Source: Marinilabilia salmonicolor (GTDB lineage: Bacteria; Bacteroidota; Bacteroidia; Bacteroidales; Marinilabiliaceae). From it: a DNA stretch of 64,000 bases. Both the position numbers and the translations under genes were made by a program. Shown here piece by piece: positions 8,820-17,506 of the stretch. The stretch is from the NCBI RefSeq assembly GCF_003003035.1, contig NZ_PVTS01000004.1, forward strand, positions 62,001 to 126,000, written 5' to 3'. Every line of letters begins with the position of its first letter. Within the stretch, counting starts at the first letter, position 1. A model generated the notes under the pieces. The model saw nothing but the letters and a program-made list of their open reading frames with translations, searched no databases and was not told where the DNA came from.

Positions 8820-10016
8820 ATGAGAAAAGAAACATTGTTATTTTTATTGGTTTTTTCCTTCGGAATGTTTAATCATGCTGTAGCTCAGGATGATAAAAAG
8901 GAAGGTTACAAGTTTGAAACGATTGTGGATTTGGAAACCACTGCAGTGAAGGATCAAAACCGCTCAGGCACCTGCTGGAGCTTTTCAGGAGTTTCGTTTC
9001 TGGAGTCTGAAATGATGCGGATGGGTAAAGATCCTGTTGATTTTTCGGAAATGTTCATAGTTCGTCATTGTTATGCCGATAAGGCTGATAAATATGTCCG
9101 GCTTCACGGTCATTTGAATTTTGGGCCGGGAGGAGCATTTCATGATGTATTGTATGTGCTCAAGAATTATGGCGCTGTGCCCGAGGAGGTTTACAACGGA
9201 CTTGAGTATGGCGAGGACAATCATGTACATGGTGAGATGGATGAGGTCCTGAAAAATTATGTGGATGGCGTTATTGAAAACCGCAATAAGCGTGTTAGTA
9301 ATGCCTGGGATGAGGGCCTTGATGGAATTTTGGATGCCTATCTCGGTGATCTGCCGGAGGAGTTTGATTACAATGGTAAAAAATATACGCCTCGTGGATT
9401 TGCTGATGAAGTAATTGGACTGGATGCAGATGATTACATTCAGGTGAGCTCTTTTACGCATCACCCGTTTTATGAACCATTTATTATCGAAGTTCCGGAT
9501 AATTGGCTGTGGGGCGAAGTTTACAATGTTAAGCTGGATGAGATGATAGATATTATAAATAACTCTTTGGAGCAGGGTTATACGGTTGGCTGGGCTACCG
9601 ATGTGAGCGAAAAGGGGTTTTCTCATAGAAACGGGGTAGCTGTGGTGCCTGAGGAAGATATGAAAGAGTTGGATGACACCGAGCGTTCGCGTTGGGAGAA
9701 GTTAACTCCTGAGGAGCGTCAAAAGCAACTTTATTCTTTTGATGAGCCGGTGAAAGAAAAGAATATTACCCAGGAAGTTCGTCAGGATGGGTTCGATAAT
9801 TACCAGACCACCGATGATCACGGAATGCACATTGTGGGTATGGTGAAAGATCAAAATGGAACGGTTTATTACAAAGTGAAAAACTCATGGAATACCGACA
9901 ATAAATATGACGGTTATCTCTATGCCTCTGAGAACTTTGTAAAATTGAAAACCATCTCTATAATGATTAACAAAGAGGTGGTTGCGAAAGAATTAAGCAA
10001 AAAGATGGGATTGTAA
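8820..10016 (+). CDS. C1-family aminopeptidase (PepC/bleomycin hydrolase-like), secreted
   Basis: 398 residues with a cleavable signal peptide ending near AVAQ (residue 23). The papain-like catalytic residues are visible: Cys52 in RSGTCWSFSG, His334 in DDHGMHIVGM and Asn355 in KVKNSWNTD, with Gln in KDQNRSG before the Cys as the oxyanion residue. The C1B family (PepC, bleomycin hydrolase) normally is cytoplasmic and about 450 residues; secreted versions are common in Bacteroidota. Likely role is trimming peptides in the periplasm. It is transcribed alone, followed by a long non-coding gap. Confidence 0.9.
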   Translation: MRKETLLFLLVFSFGMFNHAVAQDDKKEGYKFETIVDLETTAVKDQNRSGTCWSFSGVSFLESEMMRMGKDPVDFSEMFIVRHCYADKADKYVRLHGHLNFGPGGAFHDVLYVLKNYGAVPEEVYNGLEYGEDNHVHGEMDEVLKNYVDGVIENRNKRVSNAWDEGLDGILDAYLGDLPEEFDYNGKKYTPRGFADEVIGLDADDYIQVSSFTHHPFYEPFIIEVPDNWLWGEVYNVKLDEMIDIINNSLEQGYTVGWATDVSEKGFSHRNGVAVVPEEDMKELDDTERSRWEKLTPEERQKQLYSFDEPVKEKNITQEVRQDGFDNYQTTDDHGMHIVGMVKDQNGTVYYKVKNSWNTDNKYDGYLYASENFVKLKTISIMINKEVVAKELSKKMGL

Positions 10017-10575
10017 TAAGTCTTTACAAAACTAAATGCGTGCCAAAAAAAGTTAAAATGACTTTTTTTTCAACGAAACACTGAAACCTTTACACCAACG
10101 GCCCGTTATAAAGGGTGAAGTTTTCTTCATAAGTAAGGGTTTAGGTTAGGTAAATTGTAAAGAAAGAGATAAAAGTTTCTCTTCAGGGAGTTTTCAAAAA
10201 AATAAAAAATTTTTATCTCTTTCTTTAAACCATCAAAGGAATTACTTGTTTAAGAATATAGATTTTCATAATTTTGGGTTAGGGTTAAGGTTAGAAACGG
10301 GAGTTGCCAAACGAGGTAACGCCCGTTTCTGTTTTATAATATACTACAATAACCTGCCAACACTGCTATGCCTTTTAAGAAGGAGGCATCGCTACTGCGA
10401 GGAACGAAGTGGGAATCATTTTTTTTTTTCAAAAGAATAGTGCCCACCACACCAATGACTGACAATAGTAAAGACAAAAAAACCGGTTTCAGACGAAAAC
10501 CGGTTCTTCTTTATGCTGAAAACAATAATTTTCTATCATCTACTGCCTATTCTCTACAAACTATTCTCTAATCCC
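10017..10575. other. Gene-free gap with inverted repeat and repeat debris
   Basis: No convincing gene. A perfect 17-bp inverted repeat occupies 10158-10174 and 10211-10227 (arm TAAAGAAAGAGATAAAA) with a 36-base spacer; it could form an RNA hairpin or be a protein site. GGTTAGG-like runs occur near 10138-10150 and 10272-10290. At about 10378-10415 there is a fragment CTGCGAGGAACGAAG, a short sequence that looks like debris of a dispersed repeat. The pheT terminator follows. Confidence 0.5.
10474..10510 (-). terminator. Rho-independent terminator of pheT
   Basis: Stem AACCGGTTT (10481-10489) with AAACCGGTT (10497-10505); on the minus strand the stem is followed by a run of seven or more T, as expected for a terminator downstream of pheT. 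Confidence 0.75.
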
Positions 10576-13029
10576 CTATCTGAGTTTTGCCCCCAGTTCC
10601 TGCTCAAACACTCTGGTGAGGTTGCTCATGGTCTTATCAATCTGCTTGTCTTTGAGTGTTTTTGTGGTGTCCTGCAGAGTGAACGAAACAGCATAAGATT
10701 TCTTTCCGGCACCCAGTTTTTCTCCTTCGTACACATCAAAAAGTGAGACCTCTTTCAGGAGCTTTTTCTCTGTTTTCAGGGCCAGCTCTTTGATCTGACT
10801 GAACATCACATCTTTATTGATCAAAAGAGCCAGGTCGCGTTTCACTTCCGGAAATTTGGAGATCTCCTTAAACATTACCGATTTTTTGGCCGAGGCTTTT
10901 ACCAGTGTTTGCCAGTTCAGTTCGGCAAAATATACCGGTTCATCAATGTCAAAGTCTTTAAGCAGTGTGGGATGGGCCATTCCCATGTAGAACAACTCCT
11001 TGCCGTCGGCGGCAGTAACTTTGAGCCCTTCTGAAATAAGGTCATTTTCGTTGGGTTGTTCTTTGCAACTCTGTGTGTCAATTCCGAGACGTTCCAGGAT
11101 ATTGTAACACCAGGTTTTCAGATCGAAGAATGAGATTTTGCGATCTTCACTGTTCCAAATGCCCGAAATCTTATTTCCTGTAACTACCAGAGCCAGTTTT
11201 TCTTCTTCCCTGTAGCCTTTTACTTCACTTGCCGGTTTTGCCGGATTGAGGCTGTAACAGTTGCCGAATTCAAACAGGCGTAAGTCTGCGTTTTGACGGT
11301 TCCGATTGTGACGAACGGCCTCCAATGCATTAAATATTAACGTCTGGCGCATACCATTCAGATCGGAACTCAACGGGTTGGCCAGTTTTACCACCTGTTT
11401 TTCGGGGAAAGTTTCCGATTTTTCGTAGTAGGCCGCTTTGGTCAGTGAGTTGCTCATGATTTCGTCAAACCCCGCACCAACAAGTTGAGAAGCTATGGTA
11501 TTGCGAAGTTTTCCGATGTTTGGTTTATCGGCATATACAATGGTGGAGTTCAATTTGTGGGGAGCTTCCACATTATTGTATCCGTAAACCCTGAGAATTT
11601 CCTCTATTACATCGGCCTCACGTTGCACATCTACCCGGTAGGGAGGGACGGCAACACGCCATAGCTCTTCTGTCTCGGCCACGATGTCAATATCCAGCGC
11701 CTTTAATATTTTACGGATTTGCGATGACTCAATTTTTTTACCGATGAGTCGATCCACATGAGCCAGAGAAAGTTCCACATCGTGATGTTTCACGGGCTCG
11801 GGATAAATGTCCACTATTTCGGAAGAGATATTTCCTCCTGCCACTTCTTTGATCAGTAAGGCAGCTCTTTTAAGTGCATAAAGGGTGATGTTGGGATCGG
11901 TACCTCTCTCAAACCTGAAGGAAGCATCGGTATTGAGGGTGTGACGACGCGCCGTTTTTCTGACAAAAACAGGATTGAAGCATGCACTTTCCAAAAATAT
12001 TTTGGTGGTTTTTTCTGTAACACCGCTGTCAATGCCACCAAAAACTCCGGCAATGCACATTCCCTCATCGGCATTGCAAATCATCAGGTCCTGATCGTCC
12101 AGCTCCCGCTCTTTCTCATCGAGGGTGGTAAATTTGGTTCCTTTGCTGAGTGTTTTAACCAGTACTTTATCTCCGGTAATTTTATCACCATCGAAAGCAT
12201 GAAGGGGTTGTCCCATTTCATGCAGTATAAAATTGGTGATGTCCACCACATTGTTGATGGGGGTCATTCCAATGGCGAGCAGTTTGTTCTTCAACCAGTC
12301 GGGCGATTCTTTTACATTGATACCGCTGATGGTGAGTCCACTGTACCGGGTGCAGGCTTCAGGGTTTTCAACTTTTACCTGTACGGGCCAGTCGTGGTTG
12401 TCTATTTTGAAATCATCCACCGGGGGCCATTTCACTTCAATGGAACCATCCTTTTGTTTTAAATATGCTGCGAGGTCTCTGGCAACACCTATATGGGAAG
12501 CACCGTCAATACGGTTGGGCGTGAGGTCAACTTCAATGCGGATGTCCGATTCAATATTAAAATACTCAGCGGCAGGGGTTCCCGGCTTGGTGTCAGGCTC
12601 CAGCACCATTATACCATCGTGGGCAGTTCCAAGTCCTATCTCATCTTCGGCGCAAATCATACCTTCCGATTTCTCCCCTCTGATTTTTGCCTTTTTTATT
12701 TGGAAACCCTCTTCGTCGGGGTATAGTGTTGCCCCTACGGTTGCCACCACTACTTTTTGGCCTGCTGCCACATTTGGTGCGCCGCAAACAATAGGAAGGA
12801 GTTCTCCGGATCCCACATCTACGGTGGTCACACTGAGTTTATCGGCATTTGGGTGCTTTTCGCAGGTAAGCACTTCTCCAATTACCAAGCCCCGCAAGCC
12901 GCCTTTTACGGTGTCGATGGTTTCTACGGAACCAACTTCCAGTCCCAGGTCGGTAAGAATTTTGGCAATTTCAGTTGCCGGTAAATCGGTGTTGATGTAA
13001 TCTTTCAGCCACTTGTATGAGATGTCCAT
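10576..13029 (-). CDS. pheT: Phenylalanine-tRNA ligase beta subunit
   Basis: Beta subunit of the cytoplasmic (alpha beta)2 synthetase that charges tRNA-Phe. Start taken at 13029, giving MDISYKWLKDYI, the family's conserved N-terminus, and 817 residues, the usual length; an upstream in-frame Met at 13104 would add 25 atypical residues. Domains in order: N-terminal module and tRNA-binding OB fold (GLVIGEVLTCEKHPNADKLS), B3/B4 editing region (MGQPLHAFDGDKI), B5 (MHVDRLIGKKI-type segment), catalytic-like core, and C-terminal anticodon-binding domain (SKFPEVKRDLALLINKDV). The alpha subunit gene is not in the window, which is usual in this phylum. Plus-strand CAAAAATA at 13102-13109 is a possible -7 box. 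Confidence 0.96.
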   Translation of the reverse strand: MDISYKWLKDYINTDLPATEIAKILTDLGLEVGSVETIDTVKGGLRGLVIGEVLTCEKHPNADKLSVTTVDVGSGELLPIVCGAPNVAAGQKVVVATVGATLYPDEEGFQIKKAKIRGEKSEGMICAEDEIGLGTAHDGIMVLEPDTKPGTPAAEYFNIESDIRIEVDLTPNRIDGASHIGVARDLAAYLKQKDGSIEVKWPPVDDFKIDNHDWPVQVKVENPEACTRYSGLTISGINVKESPDWLKNKLLAIGMTPINNVVDITNFILHEMGQPLHAFDGDKITGDKVLVKTLSKGTKFTTLDEKERELDDQDLMICNADEGMCIAGVFGGIDSGVTEKTTKIFLESACFNPVFVRKTARRHTLNTDASFRFERGTDPNITLYALKRAALLIKEVAGGNISSEIVDIYPEPVKHHDVELSLAHVDRLIGKKIESSQIRKILKALDIDIVAETEELWRVAVPPYRVDVQREADVIEEILRVYGYNNVEAPHKLNSTIVYADKPNIGKLRNTIASQLVGAGFDEIMSNSLTKAAYYEKSETFPEKQVVKLANPLSSDLNGMRQTLIFNALEAVRHNRNRQNADLRLFEFGNCYSLNPAKPASEVKGYREEEKLALVVTGNKISGIWNSEDRKISFFDLKTWCYNILERLGIDTQSCKEQPNENDLISEGLKVTAADGKELFYMGMAHPTLLKDFDIDEPVYFAELNWQTLVKASAKKSVMFKEISKFPEVKRDLALLINKDVMFSQIKELALKTEKKLLKEVSLFDVYEGEKLGAGKKSYAVSFTLQDTTKTLKDKQIDKTMSNLTRVFEQELGAKLR

Positions 13030-13671
13030 GAGTATGTTGTATTTTTTAGTTTTTGAATCGAAAGGTCCGTTAGCAATTAGAAACTGAAACGAAACGACCA
13101 GCAAAAATAAGAAATATGTTTCAACGCGCTAAAAAATAGGCGATATCTTTTTGTTAGTTTCGAATGTTGGGTATAGAGTTTCGGGTTTTGTGCTGAGTTT
13201 TGAGTTCTGAGTTTCGCGTTGTGGGTTGAGGCGGTTTCCCTTTCAGGCGGTTAGGGGGGAGCGCGCAGAAAGGATGAGTCTTGAGTTTTGTGTTGAAGTA
13301 CCTTTTTAAAACAGGCTAGTGTCGGAAGGGCAACGCCCTGGTTTTGGTGGTGTTTATTGCATTTTTTTATAGGGCCGTTGCCCCAAACTATTGTTAAAGA
13401 CCTTTGGCTTTGTAAAAACACAACAATATCATGAATAGAAGATTGACGAAGTCCATAAAGCAGGCCACAACCATTTTTCTTTTCAAATCCCGATTGTTTT
13501 GCTCCCTTCAACTCAATTACCGCCTACTTGCTATTCACTATTCACTACTGACTACTGACTATCCACCACTGACTACTCACTAAAAATATTGTCATTTCCT
13601 CTTATTTCAATATCTTTGGGACATAATGGAAAAACCGGGGAATAACCAAATACCGGTAGAAGAGCAGAAAA
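13030..13671. other. Repeat-rich gap between pheT and surE
   Basis: No gene of normal size. Three kinds of sequence are seen: GT-rich low-complexity repeats of GAGTTTTGAGTTCTGAG type at 13185-13285; a GC-rich palindromic element at 13308-13418 related to the composite element at 689-864 (AACAGGCTAGTG ... GGGCAACGCCCTGG ... AAAGACCTTTGGCTTT); and a tract of CACTGACTACTGACTATC-like short repeats at 13520-13585. The surE promoter follows. Confidence 0.6.
13589..13618 (+). promoter_or_regulatory. surE promoter
   Basis: TTG at 13589-13591 and TATCTTTG at 13611-13618 are separated by 19 bases, matching the Bacteroidota -33/-7 arrangement. Transcription would start close to 13625, about 47 bases before the surE start codon. 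Confidence 0.65.
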
Positions 13672-14487
13672 ATGAACAGAAATATGATAAAGTTTGAAGA
13701 AAACCATCGTCCCCTGATTTTGGTTACCAACGACGATGGTGTTGAGGCTGGTGGAATAAGGGCTTTGAGAGAAGTTGCCCGTGAGTTTGGAAATGTTGTG
13801 GTGGTTGCACCGGATTCGGCCCAATCGGGAATGTCCAATGCCATCACTGTTAAGGTTCCATTGTATTTGAAAAAGGTGCACAGCGAAAAAGGGTTGTACA
13901 TTTTTAAAACCAATGGAACCCCCGTTGATTGTGTTAAATTATCGCTCAATTCATTATTGCCCCGAACACCTGATTTGGTATTGTCGGGAGTGAATCACGG
14001 GAGTAACAGTTCTTCAAGTGTGCATTACAGCGGAACGCTTGGGGGTGCCAGAGAGGGTGTGATGAACGAAATCCCTTCTGTTGGCTTTTCGTTACTGGAT
14101 TATAGTCCCGATGCTGATTTTTCTACTGCCATTCCTTTTATTCGTCAGGTAATTCAGCAAGTGATACAGTTTGGTTTGCCGGCAGGCACTTTTTTGAATG
14201 TGAATATTCCCAAAGGCAATATCCTTAAAGGTATTAAAGTGGTGCGACAGGCCAGAGGCAAATGGGTGGAGGAATTTGTGGAAAGAGAAGATCCCCGCAA
14301 ACAAAAGTATTATTGGCTCACAGGTTTCTTTCAGAACCTGGAACCCAACGCCACTGATACCGACGAGTATGTACTGGACCAGGGATTTGTTTCCGTGGTT
14401 CCCTGCACTTTGGATATTACCGATCACGGGGCAATAGAGCAGCTGAAGGCCCAGTCGTATGAGATGAGTATTAACGGGGTAGTTTAG
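13672..14487 (+). CDS. surE: 5'/3'-nucleotidase SurE
   Basis: Metal-dependent nucleoside monophosphate phosphatase acting in the cytoplasm, linked to stationary-phase survival. 271 residues. The signature LILVTNDDGVEAGGIRAL with the metal-binding Asp pair is near residue 15-32; further family motifs are APDSAQSGMSNAIT, NGTPVDCVKL and VLSGVNHGSN. The start at 13672 is chosen as the first Met in frame; Met5 (13684) is an alternative. It begins a run with a small membrane protein and lpxB, an order I associate with this phylum. Confidence 0.95.
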   Translation: MNRNMIKFEENHRPLILVTNDDGVEAGGIRALREVAREFGNVVVVAPDSAQSGMSNAITVKVPLYLKKVHSEKGLYIFKTNGTPVDCVKLSLNSLLPRTPDLVLSGVNHGSNSSSSVHYSGTLGGAREGVMNEIPSVGFSLLDYSPDADFSTAIPFIRQVIQQVIQFGLPAGTFLNVNIPKGNILKGIKVVRQARGKWVEEFVEREDPRKQKYYWLTGFFQNLEPNATDTDEYVLDQGFVSVVPCTLDITDHGAIEQLKAQSYEMSINGVV

Positions 14488-14506
14488 CCCGCTTTTTTGA
14501 AGAGAG

Positions 14507-14803
14507 ATGATTTGCAAATGTAATAAACAGATTGTTGGGTTTTTAATTGGACTTGTGGTACCGGTTATATTCAGTTTCTTGCTGTTTAAAGGGAGATATC
14601 ATGGAGATCTTGGGTTTGATGATTTTGCAATTACAATGTTTAAATTGCAAAGCCTGGGGAAGTTGGTTAGTGTGAGTGTGCTGCCTAACTTATTGATTTT
14701 CTTTGTGGCCATATGGACTGAGCGTCTGTTGGCTGCCCGGGGTATCGTGATTGCCACGCTTCTTTACACCCTTGCCACGGTTGTTTTGTATTTTCTGAGA
14801 TGA
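14507..14803 (+). CDS. Small conserved membrane protein between surE and lpxB
   Basis: 98 residues with three predicted membrane segments (FLIGLVVPVIFSFLLF; VSVLPNLLIFFVAIW; IVIATLLYTLATVVLYFL) and a cytosolic-type loop GRYHGDLGFDDFAITMFKL. I do not recognise a named function. It starts 19 bases after surE and precedes lpxB by 93 bases, so it is probably in the same transcript; a link to envelope lipid synthesis is only suggested by position. Confidence 0.7.
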   Translation: MICKCNKQIVGFLIGLVVPVIFSFLLFKGRYHGDLGFDDFAITMFKLQSLGKLVSVSVLPNLLIFFVAIWTERLLAARGIVIATLLYTLATVVLYFLR

Positions 14804-14896
14804 TTTTTTAAAGGGGCCGGATATACATTTTTTTATTGAATACTGCCTTGATCGGGCAGAATCAATAATTTATTAATTGCCAGAAAACTTAGTTTG

Positions 14897-16030
14897 ATGA
14901 GGTATTATATCATAGCAGGAGAGGCTTCGGGAGATTTACATGCTTCCAACCTGATGCGGGAACTGAAAAGACTGGATGCGGAGGCCGATTTTCGCTTCTG
15001 GGGCGGGGATCTCATGGCCCGACAGGGAGGAAAGTTGGTCAGACATTACCGGGATACAGCTTATATGGGTGTTTGGGAGGTAATTACTCATTTGCCTTCC
15101 ATTTTTAAAAACCTGAACGAATGTAAAGAGGACATCCTGCGCTATCATCCTGATGTGTTGATTTTGGTAGATTATCCGGGTTTTAACCTTCGCATTGCCA
15201 ATTTTGCCCACAGCAACGGGCTGAAGGTGTTTTATTACATCTCTCCTAAAATTTGGGCCTGGAATAAGGGACGGGTCAAACGGATTCAGAAATGGGTGGA
15301 CAAAATGTTTACCATTCTTCCTTTTGAAACCGATTTTTATGCTGAGTATGGGGTTCCGGTGGCCTATTCGGGCAATCCATTGCTCGATGCCATTGATACA
15401 CGGGAGTTTAAAAATGAATCGTGCGAAGCATTTCTGGAGCGCCATCAGCTTCCCGACAAGCCTATTGTGGCAGTCCTGGCAGGCAGCCGGCTTCAGGAAA
15501 TCGATCGAATAATTCCTGATATGTTGAAGATGGTTCGGAAATTTCCTGATCACCAGTTTATTGTTGCCGGAGCTCCTTCTTTTACTGAAGCTGATTACCA
15601 GCAATATGTTCCGGGAGAGGGCAGTGTGAAAGTTATTTTCGGAGAGACTTATGCCTTGCTGCAACAGGCCAAAGCGGCTATGGTAACTTCCGGAACTGCC
15701 ACGCTCGAGGCAGCTTTGCTCAAATGCCCGCAGGTAGTATGTTACAAAATGTGGGGTGGGGCATTTACCGATTTTATGGCCAAAAAAGTGATTATTCAGG
15801 TGCCCTACATCTCACTGGTCAACCTGATTATGAACCGGGAAGTGGTGACAGAGCTGTTTCAGAATGATATGACGGAAGAAAACCTGACTTCCGAACTGCG
15901 GAATTTACTTTGCGATGAGGGCATAAGAAATAAAATGTTTGCCGATTATGAAGAGTTGCAGAGAGTCATGGGAGGCCCCGGAAGCAGCGGGAAAACTGCC
16001 CGCCTGATGTGGGATTCCCTTAATGGTTAA
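14897..16030 (+). CDS. lpxB: Lipid-A-disaccharide synthase
   Basis: Joins UDP-2,3-diacylglucosamine and lipid X to form the lipid A disaccharide at the inner membrane. 377 residues from the ATG at 14897; an upstream TTG at 14894 is ignored. The GT-B family 19 fold is clear from the N-terminal YYIIAGEASGDLHASNLMRE, the segment VDYPGFNLRIA, YYISPKIWAWNKGRVKRI, and the C-terminal donor-site motif VTSGTATLEAALLKCPQVVCY. Length is normal. It lies after surE and the small membrane protein. Confidence 0.96.
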   Translation: MRYYIIAGEASGDLHASNLMRELKRLDAEADFRFWGGDLMARQGGKLVRHYRDTAYMGVWEVITHLPSIFKNLNECKEDILRYHPDVLILVDYPGFNLRIANFAHSNGLKVFYYISPKIWAWNKGRVKRIQKWVDKMFTILPFETDFYAEYGVPVAYSGNPLLDAIDTREFKNESCEAFLERHQLPDKPIVAVLAGSRLQEIDRIIPDMLKMVRKFPDHQFIVAGAPSFTEADYQQYVPGEGSVKVIFGETYALLQQAKAAMVTSGTATLEAALLKCPQVVCYKMWGGAFTDFMAKKVIIQVPYISLVNLIMNREVVTELFQNDMTEENLTSELRNLLCDEGIRNKMFADYEELQRVMGGPGSSGKTARLMWDSLNG

Positions 16031-16090
16031 AAGTACCGGTAGTCTCAATTTTTTTCTATTAACTAAAAACTAAATACTAATAACTACTTT

Positions 16091-16822
16091 ATGCTGGCAT
16101 TGTGGAAAAAAGAGCTTTTTACTTTTTTCAGTTCCTTGACAGGTTCACTGGTTATTGCTGTGTTTCTTGTGCTTAATGGCCTGTTTTTGTGGGTAATACC
16201 GGGCAATATGAATATTTTGTTTGGCGGATATGCCAATCTGGATGGCTTGTTTTATATGGCACCCTGGCTCTATCTGTTTCTGGTCCCGGCTGTTACGATG
16301 CGTCTGTTTGCTGATGAGAAAAAATCGGGAACCATAGAGCTGCTTTTAACACGGCCTTTGTCAGACTGGCAGATAGTTACCGGTAAATATATGGCCGGTT
16401 TATCGCTGGTTGTATTAAGTCTTCTTCCCACTTTGATTTATTTTTATTCCGTATCCCGGTTGGCACAACCGGCAGGTAATGTGGATGCCGGTGCAATTTG
16501 GGGCAGCTACATCGGTCTGCTGATGCTGGCAGGCGCATATGTGGCAATGGGCGTTTTTACCTCTGCCATTACCGATAACCAGATTGTGGCGTTTGTTTTG
16601 GCAGCCTTGCTGGCTTTTGTGTTTTATAGTGGGTTTGATGCCCTGGCTTCTGTTCCGTTTTTTGATTCTTTTGAAGGTGTCTTAATTAACCTGGGGATAG
16701 ATGCTCATTACCAGTCTTTAAGCAGAGGTGTGATTGATGCCCGCGATGTGTTGTATTTTCTTGGATTGATTTTGGTGTTTCTTGGACTTTCGAGACTTGT
16801 GCTGAGCAGCAGGAGATGGTGA
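16091..16822 (+). CDS. gldF: Gliding-motility-associated ABC transporter permease GldF
   Basis: 243 residues with about six membrane segments, opening MLALWKKELFTFFSSLTGSL, typical of GldF. ADEKKSGTIELLLTRPLSDW is the conserved cytosolic loop of ABC-2 type permeases. With GldG and an ATPase (GldA, not in this window) it forms an ABC transporter needed for gliding in some flavobacteria but present in many non-gliding Bacteroidota. GldG normally follows closely; here 684 bases of repeats separate them. Confidence 0.88.
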   Translation: MLALWKKELFTFFSSLTGSLVIAVFLVLNGLFLWVIPGNMNILFGGYANLDGLFYMAPWLYLFLVPAVTMRLFADEKKSGTIELLLTRPLSDWQIVTGKYMAGLSLVVLSLLPTLIYFYSVSRLAQPAGNVDAGAIWGSYIGLLMLAGAYVAMGVFTSAITDNQIVAFVLAALLAFVFYSGFDALASVPFFDSFEGVLINLGIDAHYQSLSRGVIDARDVLYFLGLILVFLGLSRLVLSSRRW

Positions 16823-17506
16823 GGGGGGAAGTAGAGAATAGAGAATGGAGAGTAGAGAATGGAGAGTAGAGAATAGAAGTTAGAAGGCAGACTGAGGGCT
16901 GCGAGATGAGAAATGAGTGTTGAGTATGTCTTTTATACTGAAGCTGGATTTCTGGCATAGCCATGTATTTTTCAATTAATAGGTGGAGGTTATTATTATT
17001 TGATTATTTCTTCGCATGGTAAACCAGCCCCGGCGGGGCGACAGTTTGGTAGCAATGGGATTGCAATGAATGGAAAAGCCCCGGCAGGGGTGACACCTTG
17101 ATTAAAAAGACAATGGAAGAATTATTATAAAAAGAAGTTTGTTAAGCAATGAAGAAGCTGAAAGAAACCCAGCAAAGCTCAGGTTCAGCATTGCTTATCG
17201 CAAAGATTAAATGGGTTATCAAATTATTAACCGTTATTCTATAGATAGAGTCCGTCTATAAACTAAGCATAGTTAGTTTTTAGTCATGTGTCTGGTCAGA
17301 AAGTGCCAATTGCAAGGCTTGCGACCGCGTGCCGTCTAAAGCTTTAGCGGTGGCGCAAGCCGCCAAAAGCGCAGTTTACTTGCGTAAATGAGCATTTTGG
17401 CGGCAAGTAAAACGCCGCAAGTGGTACTTTATGGACAGATACTAGATGAAATTTAGTATGGGTCAGGGGAGAAGGCAGAAGATTAACTAAAATTAGATTA
17501 AAAAAT
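16823..17506. other. 684-base repeat-filled gap separating gldF and gldG
   Basis: No gene. It holds a purine-rich tract of repeated GAGAATGGAGAGTAGAGAAT-like units (16820-16885), a GC-rich pair AGCCCCGGCGGGGCGA ... AAGCCCCGGCAGGGGTGA (17025-17098) resembling dispersed palindromes, and a TA-flanked inverted-repeat element at 17246-17444. In most genomes I know of, gldF and gldG nearly touch, so these insertions are probably recent. Confidence 0.6.
17246..17444 (+). mobile_element. TA-flanked MITE-like element, copy A
   Basis: Terminal inverted repeats GAGTCCGTCTATAAA (17248-17262) and, inverted, GTATCTGTCCATAAA (17428-17442), each bordered by TA (17246-17247, 17443-17444). It is 195 bp with no coding capacity. 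An internal stretch of 23 bases (17291-17313) recurs exactly, inverted, at 38468-38490 within copy B. TA duplication is the hallmark of IS630/Tc1-mariner-type transposition. Confidence 0.65.

Noticed and set aside
8985-9626. Long reading frame on the minus strand inside the aminopeptidase gene
   Set aside because: It lies fully opposite a gene with intact catalytic motifs and shows no recognisable domain.
10272-10290. Telomere-like GGGTTAGGGTTAAGG run
   Set aside because: Only two or three degenerate copies inside the chromosome; chance or simple-repeat slippage is sufficient.
10246-10440. 64-codon frame in the gap after the aminopeptidase
   Set aside because: Runs through repeat debris (CTGCGAGGAACGAAG) and has no start signals.
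12233-13000. 255-codon plus-strand frame inside pheT
   Set aside because: Shadow of pheT; Ser/Thr/Pro-rich composition typical of an antisense frame.
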